From Bacillota bacterium (GTDB lineage Bacteria > Bacillota > Desulfotomaculia > Desulfotomaculales > Desulfallaceae): a stretch of 64,000 nt of DNA. The stretch is from positions 35,647 through 99,646 of the forward strand of contig JAEXOR010000004.1 of assembly GCA_023439185.1 (NCBI GenBank). The letters run 5' to 3'. This document shows positions 32,602-41,574 of this stretch, piece after piece. The position numbers and the translations under genes were made by a program. Each line of letters begins with the position of its first letter. Position 1 is the stretch's first letter. A model generated the notes under the pieces. The model saw only the letters and a list, made by a program, of their open reading frames with translations, was not told where the DNA came from and did no database searches.

Positions 32602-32704
32602 TCCTTTTGGTGATCCTTATAGAAGACGGCATATTTGTTGAAGCGATGAGCAAAAGCCAGCCCTCAGTTTTGGTGTTTGCGGTCGCGCCAGGCCGTAATA
32701 TCTA

Positions 32705-33106
32705 TTACGCGTTTTGTTTTTGCAATCCGTTTTTTATTTGACCATGCTTGAAACGAATCATGTTTATGACAAACTCTTTATCTTCGGCTGGAAAATTCCT
32801 GTACATGCGGATTATCTGCCCTTCCTCCCCGCTGACTTTTATATACGAGCCTTTGCTTTCCAGCGCATCAACAATATTCTCAACGTTGTTCCCGTTTGTT
32901 CCTCTTTCCCGGCCGGTAAGCAGCCAATCGCTCGAAATATCAAAATATGCGCAAAGAGCTATAATCGTGTCTGCGGCAGGGGAAACCCTGTCTTTTTCGT
33001 AGTTGCTGATATTCCCCCTGGAAATCCCCGTCTTGTCGGCTACTTCCTGTTGAGAGAGGTTTAAGCTTTCCCTCAGGAATTTAATCCTTTGCCCGATAGT
33101 ATTCAT
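32705..33106 (-). CDS. XRE-family transcriptional regulator
   Basis: 133 aa from ATG 33106. N-terminal HTH (IGQRIKFLRESLNLSQQEVADKTGISRGNISNYEKDRVSP), linker YFDISSDWLLTGRE, and a short C-terminal helical domain (IIRMYRNFPAEDKEFVINMIRFK), the layout of phage-repressor-like or SinR-like regulators. A palindrome with arms GCTTAATTTTA/TAAAATTAAGC lies 73-117 nt upstream, overlapping a plus-strand promoter for the surface protein at 33401, so it may repress itself and that gene. Confidence 0.85.
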   Translation of the reverse strand: MNTIGQRIKFLRESLNLSQQEVADKTGISRGNISNYEKDRVSPAADTIIALCAYFDISSDWLLTGRERGTNGNNVENIVDALESKGSYIKVSGEEGQIIRMYRNFPAEDKEFVINMIRFKHGQIKNGLQKQNA

Positions 33107-33178
33107 TCCACCACTCCCACGCCTGCATCTATAACACCACAAAACAGTATGGATCCCAATCTTGTTTTTTCCTTTTAT

Positions 33179-33230
33179 GCTTAATTTTATACATTTTGGT
33201 ATTGCAATTGCTTAAAATTAAGCTTATAAT
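33179..33230 (+). promoter_or_regulatory. Promoter overlapped by an 11-bp inverted repeat
   Basis: TTGCAA (33202-33207), 17-nt spacer, TATAAT (33225-33230): a consensus promoter toward the surface-protein gene. Arms GCTTAATTTTA (33179-33189) and TAAAATTAAGC (33213-33223) are perfectly complementary; the second lies inside the spacer. Probable operator of the adjacent XRE regulator. Confidence 0.6.
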
Positions 33231-33244
33231 ATTCTCAACAACCA

Positions 33245-33273
33245 GTTATAACGTAACATAAAATAACATAACG
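33245..33273. promoter_or_regulatory. GTTATGTTA-type motif cluster
   Basis: GTTATAACGTAACAT then AAATAACATAACG, read on the minus strand as repeated TTATGTTA units. Similar words occur at 41424-41475, 42855-42870 and 51357-51372. Sits just downstream of the 33225 -10 box. Confidence 0.4.
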
Positions 33274-33400
33274 ACACTTCTTTGCGCTTCACGATCCTTG
33301 AAAACCAAATATACGTTTTCACCCATCGGTTTTTCATGCCATGTCCGGTGCGGGGTACCCATCCAAAGGTTAAATAAAAATACTATACAGGAGGCGAATA

Positions 33401-34657
33401 ATGATGATTAATAAAAAGCCGGGTACCAGTTGGAAAATCGCATCGTGCGTGATCATGATTGCGTTTACGGTGATGTTATTCGCGCAGCCCGCCTTCGCAA
33501 CCCTCAATACCCAGGGAAATGCCACTTATATGCTCCGGGGCTGCGAAGTGCTCAACGACCAACAGGTGATCATCTTTTTTGACAAGGGCACATTCAACAT
33601 AGATACCGACATGATCAAGATTTACGAGGGGACAGAACCAGGCGGCGCCGAGATAACCGTCACAAGCATGACCTCATACGGTACCCCTTACAACGTGACC
33701 GTTTCCGGCCTTGCACCCGGGACCGCCTATACTCTCACTACCCCGGAGGATTCCTTTGAAGTTGACGAAGCCTATACCATTGTTGTGAGCAATACTGTAA
33801 GGGCCAACAACAACCTGACGCTGGGAGAAGTTTTGCATCGTCAGGATGCCAGCCTTACCTTTGTCCGCCCGGATGCGAACGGAGACTATTCTGCCACCGC
33901 ACTTGATGAAGATGAATTAATGCGTTGTTACCTTGAATTTACCGAAGATATCAATAGCGATGATATTCGTGATAATGTTGCCAGGGAGGGGAACCTCTAT
34001 TTCTCCCTCAGCATCCCGGCTGAATCACCCGACACTGTACTAAGCGGCATAAAATTGTACAAATGGAACGATGGCAATATGCAATATGAAGAGTGCAGCT
34101 ACGCTGATCCAAGCAGCCCGTCAGAACCGGAAGACGTTTATGAGCCCGTAAGGACCACCCAGGGCAATTTCTTCTATATCCCGCTCAGCATTGCCGGGGC
34201 AAGTTATCAAAAAGACCTTGCAGCCAATACTCAATATAAGCTCGAAATTCCTGAAATTGAACTTGAAGATGGGACAACATTATTTAATTTAACCGGCACA
34301 TTCTATGAATTTAATACGTTTGAGGGAACCGGGCCGACAAAAATGATCTCCACCAACACTCCTTCGGCGACAGAAGACCAGGGCGATGTCGATCTGTCCT
34401 GGACCGCCACCAGCGACCTTACTGTTGGCGGCAAATTATGCGGTGTTGCCGCCGACGCATATAACATTTACCGCAGCACCGATAAATACTGGGGATTTGC
34501 GAAGATCAACACCAACCCCGTTACCGGGACGACCTATACCGATGATGCCGTTCCCGGTTCCGGCACTTACTATTACCGGCTTGCTCCCATTGAAATCATC
34601 AATGGCAACAGCTATGAAGGCGGGTTTTCTCCTTATGCCCAGGTCGCCGTCCCCTAA
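33401..34657 (+). CDS. Secreted surface protein with Ig-like/fibronectin-like domains
   Basis: 418 aa, AGGAGGCG ribosome site, signal peptide cleaved near PAFA. Residues ~30-140 and ~145-320 look like SbsA/Big_5-type beta domains (VLNDQQVIIFFDKGTFN, LAANTQYKLEIPEIELEDGTTLFNLTGTFYEFNTF). The last ~90 residues resemble a fibronectin III module (AYNIYRSTDKYWGFAKIN, TYTDDAVPGSGTYYYRLAPI), as also found in the 1452-aa protein nearby. No SLH repeats, sortase motif or TM anchor, so it is released or bound to another surface protein. Controlled by a strong promoter with an XRE-type operator. Confidence 0.78.
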   Translation: MMINKKPGTSWKIASCVIMIAFTVMLFAQPAFATLNTQGNATYMLRGCEVLNDQQVIIFFDKGTFNIDTDMIKIYEGTEPGGAEITVTSMTSYGTPYNVTVSGLAPGTAYTLTTPEDSFEVDEAYTIVVSNTVRANNNLTLGEVLHRQDASLTFVRPDANGDYSATALDEDELMRCYLEFTEDINSDDIRDNVAREGNLYFSLSIPAESPDTVLSGIKLYKWNDGNMQYEECSYADPSSPSEPEDVYEPVRTTQGNFFYIPLSIAGASYQKDLAANTQYKLEIPEIELEDGTTLFNLTGTFYEFNTFEGTGPTKMISTNTPSATEDQGDVDLSWTATSDLTVGGKLCGVAADAYNIYRSTDKYWGFAKINTNPVTGTTYTDDAVPGSGTYYYRLAPIEIINGNSYEGGFSPYAQVAVP

Positions 34658-34685
34658 AACCGGGCGAAACTAAAAATAAGGATAT

Positions 34686-34714
34686 CCCCGTAAGCACTGG
34701 CACTGCTTACGGGG
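34686..34714. repeat. Intergenic hairpin between convergent genes
   Basis: CCCCGTAAGCA pairs with TGCTTACGGGG around a 7-nt loop, between the convergent surface genes. No U-run follows on either strand, so a terminator role is possible but unproven. Confidence 0.5.
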
Positions 34715-34823
34715 AAAATGCAAATCAAAAAACACTTGACTTGATTATATCATGATCCGGCGCCGGTGTTAACGCCGGCCGGCAATCCCGCACCGGCCAT
34801 GGCATGAGCAACCGATGGACAAA

Positions 34824-36845
34824 TTACAACCCCAGCTTATCCATCGCATTTTTCAGCATCACCGCGCTCTCGGCGCGCGAGGCATAATCGGCCGCGCCAA
34901 AGCTGCCGTCGCTGCGCCCGTTGATGATTCCCAGGCTGTACACGGCTTGCACCGCCTCATAGGCCCAGGGACTGATATTTTCTCGATCGCTGAATGTGAT
35001 TTCCTTCAGCACCGGCGCCTGGCCGCCGGCATAGTTGTAGACGCGCTGGATCATCGCGGCCATTTCCTGGCGCGTAATTTGATCCCCGGGACGGAACTTG
35101 CCGCCGGCGCCCACAACCAATCCGGCCTTGTACGCCTTCAAAACGTCACCGGCATACCACGCGTCCGCAGGCACATCACTGAACGAATCAACCGGCGCTT
35201 TGTCCGCCAGCTTCAGGATCCGGCATAGCAGCGCGGCAAATTGCACCCGGCTCACCCTGGTTTCCGGCGCAAACCTGTCATTGCCCACTCCGCCGATAAT
35301 CTGCCTGGCCGCCATTATTTCTATATCCCTCCTGGCCCAGTGGGAGGCGATATCCGCGAAGGTTTTCCGGGATTCAGCCACCATGAAGGTCGAGAAGTGC
35401 CCGGTGCCGACCACCAGCTTGCCGTCCTGGATCCTTCCGCCCATGTATTCCCATTGTCCGTTTGCTTCGTTTAGGTAATATACCCCCAGTTTGTCCGGAT
35501 CGCTCACACCCGCGGGAACAGGCAGGATCAGGATAACCTCCCGCTGGAAATCAGACAGCCGGGCAGTACCGAAAGTCGCGCTGAAACTATAGACCGCTTT
35601 CTTTTCGGTATCCCCCGGCGCACTCTGCATTGTGTCGCCGGAAACAATCGCCATGCTGAATGTCATTTCCTCGCCCTTCGTCAATGCTTCGGGCGGAATA
35701 TACATAATCAGCCCGCCGTCCTGGATCGCTATGGGCTTTTGCCCGGCGATGGCCAGATCGATTACTGCCGCAGGAAACTGCACCGTTTTTTGCTCGCCTG
35801 CCGCCGCAATTTCCGAGATATCTACCACCAGGGCGCTCCTATCAGCATCCCTTAGGATTACCGAAGCCTTCCCGGTATCGACCTGCAGGGTTGTGCTATT
35901 CCCGTCCCGGACGATCTCGCCCAAATCCGCGGCCGGGGTGGCCGCCGGAAGCGAAGGCACCACGCTTGACGCGCTGTTCTGCCCACCGGGAGTTCCAGGC
36001 GGGCTCACCTGTTCCTCTAAACTGTCCGTTTTGAAATAAACCGTTATATCCTCGCCCAGTTTGCTGCCGTTATTGGCGCACAGATCGCCGTCGATTTTGA
36101 CCGTGTAGAGCGTATCGGGTTCAAGCTGCTCCTGCAGCTTGAGGACCAGGCAGCATTGCCTCTGGGTCTGCAATTGCGCCCCGCTCGGGTCGTAATAACT
36201 CAATGCGGCGCCGCCCGCATTGAGATCATCGATCAACTCCACGTTAAAAGAGACCGGCGTTTGACGCTCTCCCTTGTAGAGAGAGATGCAGTCTTCGTTA
36301 TTTTCGTTGGCGCCGATAACAACGCCCGGCAGATCCCTGTTATTGACGAAGAAATTGACGTTGCCCTGAAAGGCCAGGGTCAGGGCATTTGTACTTACGG
36401 GGATCACATCCACCGGCGTATCCGTGCCCCCTTTGGGACTCGCGCCCAGAAAAGCCACTTCCCTCGGGGCGTCGGAGGGCATGGAAAAGTCGCTTTCCGC
36501 CGAAACCTGGGCGGTATGCGCGGCAATGGTGTAATTCCCACTGGAAAAGCCGGACGGCACGGTAAAGACAGTCATATAGTACCCGCTTTTATTGGTCTTT
36601 GTGCCGGCGTAATACTGAATACTGTTTGGCGAACCGGCCCGGTAAATCTCAATGAAAACATCGGTATCGCGCATGGCTTCCCCGTCATTCGCAACCTGCC
36701 CGGCGACGGCCATGACATACCCGGAACTGTAAGTCTGTCTCCCTCCGTTGGTCACAACCGTAATGGACTGCTCGGCAAATGCCGGTTGGGCCAGAACGGC
36801 CAGCAGAATGATAACGGCAGAAATTGCGTAAAACATTTTTTTCAT
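34824..36845 (-). CDS. SLH-domain surface protein with Ig-like domains
   Basis: 673 aa from ATG 36845. Signal peptide to QPAFA, then an Ig-like domain (residues ~25-125), an SbsA/Big_5 domain (~145-275, LEPDTLYTVKIDGDLCANNG), a middle region of ~190 residues, and three C-terminal SLH modules (FADIASHWARRDIEIMAARQIIGG, FSDVPADAWYAGDVLKAYKAGLVVG, FSDRENISPWAYEAVQAVYSLGIINGR). SLH modules bind pyruvylated wall polymer, anchoring the protein in the S-layer. It starts four nt after the 1452-aa protein ends, so the two are co-transcribed and may assemble together. Confidence 0.9.
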   Translation of the reverse strand: MKKMFYAISAVIILLAVLAQPAFAEQSITVVTNGGRQTYSSGYVMAVAGQVANDGEAMRDTDVFIEIYRAGSPNSIQYYAGTKTNKSGYYMTVFTVPSGFSSGNYTIAAHTAQVSAESDFSMPSDAPREVAFLGASPKGGTDTPVDVIPVSTNALTLAFQGNVNFFVNNRDLPGVVIGANENNEDCISLYKGERQTPVSFNVELIDDLNAGGAALSYYDPSGAQLQTQRQCCLVLKLQEQLEPDTLYTVKIDGDLCANNGSKLGEDITVYFKTDSLEEQVSPPGTPGGQNSASSVVPSLPAATPAADLGEIVRDGNSTTLQVDTGKASVILRDADRSALVVDISEIAAAGEQKTVQFPAAVIDLAIAGQKPIAIQDGGLIMYIPPEALTKGEEMTFSMAIVSGDTMQSAPGDTEKKAVYSFSATFGTARLSDFQREVILILPVPAGVSDPDKLGVYYLNEANGQWEYMGGRIQDGKLVVGTGHFSTFMVAESRKTFADIASHWARRDIEIMAARQIIGGVGNDRFAPETRVSRVQFAALLCRILKLADKAPVDSFSDVPADAWYAGDVLKAYKAGLVVGAGGKFRPGDQITRQEMAAMIQRVYNYAGGQAPVLKEITFSDRENISPWAYEAVQAVYSLGIINGRSDGSFGAADYASRAESAVMLKNAMDKLGL

Positions 36846-36849
36846 ACCG

Positions 36850-39800
36850 CTACACCCCCCCACGGTTCACCGGCAGTTCAAAGTGCCTGGTTTTTGCCAG
36901 CACCCGCGGATTATCCCTGGCCGTGGTGGTTTCACGCAGCATCACGTCAACATAGACATTTCCCGTGATATCCTCGGGCACTATAAATACGACATACTCT
37001 TTACCAAAAGGCTTATTTGGCTGGCCGCCGGTGTTAAAATACCCTTTGCCCAGGATATCCCCGCCATGCTCCAGGCGCGCACCTTTCCCCCCCCTGACGA
37101 CAATGTAAGTCCTGGCGGCCTGATGGTAAAAATCACTCATGTTGACCGGCTGAATACTAAATACATATCTCTTGCCCGGCTGCAGCTTCTCCACCGCGGG
37201 AGAGCCAGCCTCGTCCAGGACCACGCTGAACTGATCCGGAATTACAGCCGGTTTGGTATAGAACTCCACGCCGGCATCCGCGCCCAGCGCATGCCCCTGC
37301 TTGTCGGTCAGCTTGCTGGGTACGGTTATTTTATAGCGTCCGCCGTTGGCCAGTTCCCGGTCGGGTTTAATCACCAGCTCGGTGGCGTCGCTGTTAAGCT
37401 GATAGCCGCACGCTACTTTTGCGCCGCCTGCGGCAGGGTTGCCCAGCGTACCGATCTGTTCGAGGACCACGTCAGCACCGCCGCTGATTGACGCGGGATC
37501 GATGGGGCTTGTAAAGCCCAGCGCCAACCCGGCGTCGGTATCGATCTCATAGGAAACCGCGCCGGCCGGGGGTGAATAGAAAACGACAAACTGCTTGGTG
37601 CTGAAGCTCCAACTGTAAGCTTCCGGTAAAACGTTGCCGTCCTTATCGGCAACCGTGGTTGATACTGTGACGGTGTACGTGGCGCCGGAGCCCAGATTGG
37701 CCTGCGGCAGCAAGGTTACTTTATTCTCCGCGGCGTCGTAGCTTACATTAGCCGCAACAGCCTGACCGGCCTTGGTCAGCGAAACGGTACTGCTGTTGAT
37801 GGTGCCGGCCTGCATTTCTTGAGTAAAATAGAATTCAATGGCGCTGTCAATGGCAACGCCTTTGGCATACGGAGCCGGAGTCTGCCTGTAGATGCTGAAC
37901 GGACCGTAGTTTTCACGCACCAGCGGCACAGGATTATCCGGATCGGCCGCCGTGCAGATATCGATATCCCAGTCGTTTCCCGACAAAGCATTGTCCAGCT
38001 TTAGAGCTGCCGCCGCCTCTTCAGCCGTAGCCTGATCCGTGATCTCGACCCCGTTCACTTTGGCGTAGACCGTTGCAGGGCCGATAAGCGCGTCATAACC
38101 GCCTGTTGGGAGTGTGGTGTCATACACGTACTTATAATAGACATAACCCTCACCCGTCCAGACCCTGATGCCGCTATCGCAACCGGTGATGGTATTGCCA
38201 TGCAGGTCCGTCTTGCCGTTATCCCTGATGAAAATCCCCGCGGACGTAAAGCCGTCGTGCAATCCCGTATAATAAGTCGAGATTCCTGTGGTCGGCGTAT
38301 CATTGCCGCTGTTCCAGCCGGTGGTCAGCTCGCCTCTGTAGTTTTTAATCACATTGTTGCTGATTGTCGCCGCGCCCCACTGGTCGAGGATGGCGTAACC
38401 GGGCTGACCCTGCCCGTCAAAGGTACAGTTTTCAATTGTTTGACTGCCCACCGTTGGGTGATCGAAATGATACAGGAAAATACCGGCCCTTTCGGTCGGA
38501 GCAAAAGTACAGTTACGGACTGCCGCCGAGCTTTGGCTGTTCTGCATAATTGCATACTTGGTCCTGCCCGTGCCGGTGAATTCCACATTCTCTATTTCTG
38601 CAGCCCCATAAACATACATTACCCTTTGCAGTTTTTTCCCATTGGCATCTATTTTTGCGTTTTTAATCACGTCACCGTCAGCCATATTAGTGAACATAAC
38701 GCCGCCTTCTGAATCCGGGTGTTTGAATTCCATTTCATCGTAACCAGGACCTGCCTTGACGGTCTTGCCCTGGAAATCAATAACATATGCCGGCCCGGTC
38801 ATTGGAAAGCCAAAATTAAAAATGATTGTCTTAACGTCCGGGCGCGCAATGGCAGCCAACAGTTGCTCCTCCATTTTACTCCCGGTACCGTTGCATAAAG
38901 TATATTCCTCGGTCCACTTGATGGTAATGGGTACGGTTACCGTTTCCGTAGCCATTACCACGGGTATTTCATCGGGTGTTTCACCGCCCGTGCCGGATTT
39001 AATGGTTCCCGTTAAATTCACTACCGCCTCGTCAGCGTCTAAGGGCATATAAACCCAAACGTTTCTAGCGTCATAAAAATAAAGTAAATCCGAATCGCAG
39101 GTCCAGGATATATCTAAATTACCCAAACCTACAACATTCCAATATTTTTCATCTTTACTAAACATCCACTTGCTAAAAGCCTGCGTAACGTGATTTCGCG
39201 AATCCCCTTCAGCAAATTCAAATTCCAAAGCCCCGCTCTCAATATCTGCCTTGGCCTTCTGGACGATATCTGCAGGTTCCATAGCTATAGCCATTTTTGT
39301 GTCGCTAAAAGGGTCGCCGCCCGCGTCTCCCCGTGTATTGCCGTAAGGATCGTAGCTTTTAATCTTATAGGAGTAAATTTTGCCCGGCGCAACATCATAA
39401 TCGTAATAGGTAAAATCCCCGTTCCGCCAGGACATGCGCTTATAGGAAGCTATTTCGCCAATTGTTTTAATCAATACATAATCAGAAATAGAATCCGCAT
39501 TCACTTCCGCCCTGTATATTTGCCAGCAGCCGATTCCGGAACCCTGATCTTTAGAGTCCTCGATAATTCGCATTCCCCATTTTACATTAGGATCACTTGG
39601 ATCGCGATCGGGAGCGTATTTTATCGTGCCCACAAACGTCGTATCCGGGGGGAAATAGTCGTACATAACGCTATACATGTGAAATTTGCCGTCTGCTGCA
39701 AAGTCGTCGTCACCGCAGGTAAGCTTGAATATACCGTCGTTCATTTCCGAACGGTCCACATCATTCAGGAAGGTCCAGGGTTCTATGTTCCCGTTTTCAT

Positions 39801-41208
39801 CGACGCCGTTCGGAAAAGTCTGGATTCTGCCATCGTAGACCGAGCATTTGTCAAGATACTGTTCAGGAACAACGTCATAGGGAATTGGAACAGTCAGGAT
39901 CACCTTTTTACCCGGATCGTCGGGTCCTTTAAGCAAAACGCCGTAAACCGGTCCCAATTCCGCGGGTGACGCCGGACGTATGGCAACTTCCCACGGCTTG
40001 GTCTTGTTTTTCGCGTCGCTCACCGTGACCGTATTATCGCCGGCGTCGCCCACCAGCGTATCGGCGTAGAGCCGCAGTCCATTTTCAAATACGTAGCTTT
40101 TGCCCTGCTGCATGGATATTTCAACATTTAACGCCAGCACCACCGGTACCTCGGTAATATCGCCCGCCGGCGCTCCGGTGCCTGCGTCGGCCTTAACGCG
40201 GAACCTTAGTTTGCTGATCCCAGTGTCAATGTCATAACCGCCGGCGTCGATGACGGCAGTGGTTCCGGCAACCGCCAGATCGTTCCAGGCCGAGTAATCG
40301 CTCCCATTCTCGGCAATGCCGTACTCCAGGTTGGAAGCGTTGTTCGGCAGGCCCCGCAGCGTGATTTGCGCCCCGTTGAGCACCGCCCCCTCAACCGCGG
40401 GCGCCCCCGGTGCGGGCGGCGTACCCTGAACAACAGTCTGCACCGCGCTGTCCCCGGCCGGAGTGCTCGTACCGGGGTTTTCCCTGACCCGCACCTCTAC
40501 CCTGCTTGTGCCCGCCTCGAGACCGGCGGTTGTTAATGTTGCGGTCTGGTCCGCCACTTCCAGATCCGACCACGCGCCATAACCGTCTTCCGTCCCGTCG
40601 ACGGAAATGCGGTATTCCAGATTGGTCGCATTGCTGGGCAGCCCGCTTAACGTCAACACATCCTCCAGCAATGTCGCGGAGGTGAAAGACGGAGCGGCCG
40701 GCTTTTGCGGCCCCACTGTGGTAAAGCCGATTTCAATATCGGCCCCCAGCGTATTCATATTGTTGTTGGCGGTGATATCCCCCTGCAGTGTCAGAACATA
40801 CTGGCTGCCGGGAATTAAATCGCCGTATACGCTGTAGACAACCGTTAGAGGGGTACCATCCTCAACCCTGACGCCCACTTCGTCGCGGGCGCCGTCGACT
40901 ATGCGCTCCAATTTTACTTTATCCCTGTTATCGACTTCGTATGGCGTAGGCCTCCAGGTACCATCGTAATATCCCTGTACAGTATTGCTGAAAGTCATCA
41001 CGAAGTTTCCGTTCAACGGGATATCCGGATTGCTTGCCGGGTCCGGCGAGTTAACCAGGGCAATTGCGTTGTTTAGCTTGATACCGCTAAAGGTCAGTCC
41101 GGCCGCATAACCATCCCTGGCTGCGATAAAAGCAAGAAACAGCGCCAGGCAAAAAAATATGAGCAACAAAAAAAATGAATTCCGCGGTTTTCTTCGGCAG
41201 TCAAGCAT
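36850..41208 (-). CDS. 1452-aa secreted surface protein with beta-helix and Big_5 domains
   Basis: ATG 41208 behind GAAGGGAG; signal peptide (FFLLLIFFCLALFLAFIAA, cleavage near GYAA). Domain order: Big_5-like (~40-165), two ~95-aa repeats with LSGLPSNATNLEYRIS / LRGLPNNASNLEYGIA (~168-360), a ~150-aa beta region, fibronectin-like segment near 560-640, right-handed beta-helix (~830-1060; TIENCTFDGQGQPGYAI, ISNNVIKNY, LHGNTITGCDSGIRVW), and two further Big_5 domains (~1120-1330). No own anchor; the SLH protein encoded directly after it is a likely tether. Beta-helices of this kind bind or cleave polysaccharide. Catalytic residues cannot be assigned. Confidence 0.82.
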   Translation of the reverse strand: MLDCRRKPRNSFFLLLIFFCLALFLAFIAARDGYAAGLTFSGIKLNNAIALVNSPDPASNPDIPLNGNFVMTFSNTVQGYYDGTWRPTPYEVDNRDKVKLERIVDGARDEVGVRVEDGTPLTVVYSVYGDLIPGSQYVLTLQGDITANNNMNTLGADIEIGFTTVGPQKPAAPSFTSATLLEDVLTLSGLPSNATNLEYRISVDGTEDGYGAWSDLEVADQTATLTTAGLEAGTSRVEVRVRENPGTSTPAGDSAVQTVVQGTPPAPGAPAVEGAVLNGAQITLRGLPNNASNLEYGIAENGSDYSAWNDLAVAGTTAVIDAGGYDIDTGISKLRFRVKADAGTGAPAGDITEVPVVLALNVEISMQQGKSYVFENGLRLYADTLVGDAGDNTVTVSDAKNKTKPWEVAIRPASPAELGPVYGVLLKGPDDPGKKVILTVPIPYDVVPEQYLDKCSVYDGRIQTFPNGVDENGNIEPWTFLNDVDRSEMNDGIFKLTCGDDDFAADGKFHMYSVMYDYFPPDTTFVGTIKYAPDRDPSDPNVKWGMRIIEDSKDQGSGIGCWQIYRAEVNADSISDYVLIKTIGEIASYKRMSWRNGDFTYYDYDVAPGKIYSYKIKSYDPYGNTRGDAGGDPFSDTKMAIAMEPADIVQKAKADIESGALEFEFAEGDSRNHVTQAFSKWMFSKDEKYWNVVGLGNLDISWTCDSDLLYFYDARNVWVYMPLDADEAVVNLTGTIKSGTGGETPDEIPVVMATETVTVPITIKWTEEYTLCNGTGSKMEEQLLAAIARPDVKTIIFNFGFPMTGPAYVIDFQGKTVKAGPGYDEMEFKHPDSEGGVMFTNMADGDVIKNAKIDANGKKLQRVMYVYGAAEIENVEFTGTGRTKYAIMQNSQSSAAVRNCTFAPTERAGIFLYHFDHPTVGSQTIENCTFDGQGQPGYAILDQWGAATISNNVIKNYRGELTTGWNSGNDTPTTGISTYYTGLHDGFTSAGIFIRDNGKTDLHGNTITGCDSGIRVWTGEGYVYYKYVYDTTLPTGGYDALIGPATVYAKVNGVEITDQATAEEAAAALKLDNALSGNDWDIDICTAADPDNPVPLVRENYGPFSIYRQTPAPYAKGVAIDSAIEFYFTQEMQAGTINSSTVSLTKAGQAVAANVSYDAAENKVTLLPQANLGSGATYTVTVSTTVADKDGNVLPEAYSWSFSTKQFVVFYSPPAGAVSYEIDTDAGLALGFTSPIDPASISGGADVVLEQIGTLGNPAAGGAKVACGYQLNSDATELVIKPDRELANGGRYKITVPSKLTDKQGHALGADAGVEFYTKPAVIPDQFSVVLDEAGSPAVEKLQPGKRYVFSIQPVNMSDFYHQAARTYIVVRGGKGARLEHGGDILGKGYFNTGGQPNKPFGKEYVVFIVPEDITGNVYVDVMLRETTTARDNPRVLAKTRHFELPVNRGGV

Positions 41209-41574
41209 TTGTATACTCCCTTCTCGTTTGATTCTTCAGTAAATGGCCTTGCCTTTGTAAGGTCTGATCACCTCCACCGCATTACATTGGGTCTGGTAAC
41301 CGGTACTGCCGGCGGTTTAGAAACTGATTGGATAACTGATTGGGTTATGTTGTTGCATTTGAGCCGCCGCCCCGGTAAACTATATGGGCATAGATATCAT
41401 ATGCCTTTAGGTATTTTCAGTATAACATAACTTTACGTGATATAAAATAATTTATTTACTCATTTTGTTATGTTATATATTCTTTTATTTAGTTATGAAC
41501 TGATTAGAATAAAACAATATTGTTTATTGTTTGCTAACGTGACATAATCTTATTGGGAAGGTGAACTGCATTCC
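41209..41574. other. 366-bp divergent intergenic region of the surface/XRE genes
   Basis: Holds the control region for the 1452-aa protein (minus) and the XRE-Big_5 regulator (plus). AT-rich half (41424-41490) contains several GTTATGTTA/TAACATAAC words on both strands. The minus-strand leader is about 200 nt and GC-richer with stem-forming segments (GCCGGCAGTACCGGTTACC), but no known riboswitch class is recognised. Confidence 0.5.

Noticed and set aside
36156..36968. A 270-codon plus-strand frame opposite the SLH protein
   Set aside because: No ribosome site and no recognisable domain; the opposite strand encodes clear SLH and Ig-like domains.
41209..41420. A known riboswitch such as c-di-GMP-I in the leader of the 1452-aa surface protein
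   Set aside because: Stem-forming GC-rich pieces are present, but the conserved core sequences of that class could not be found.
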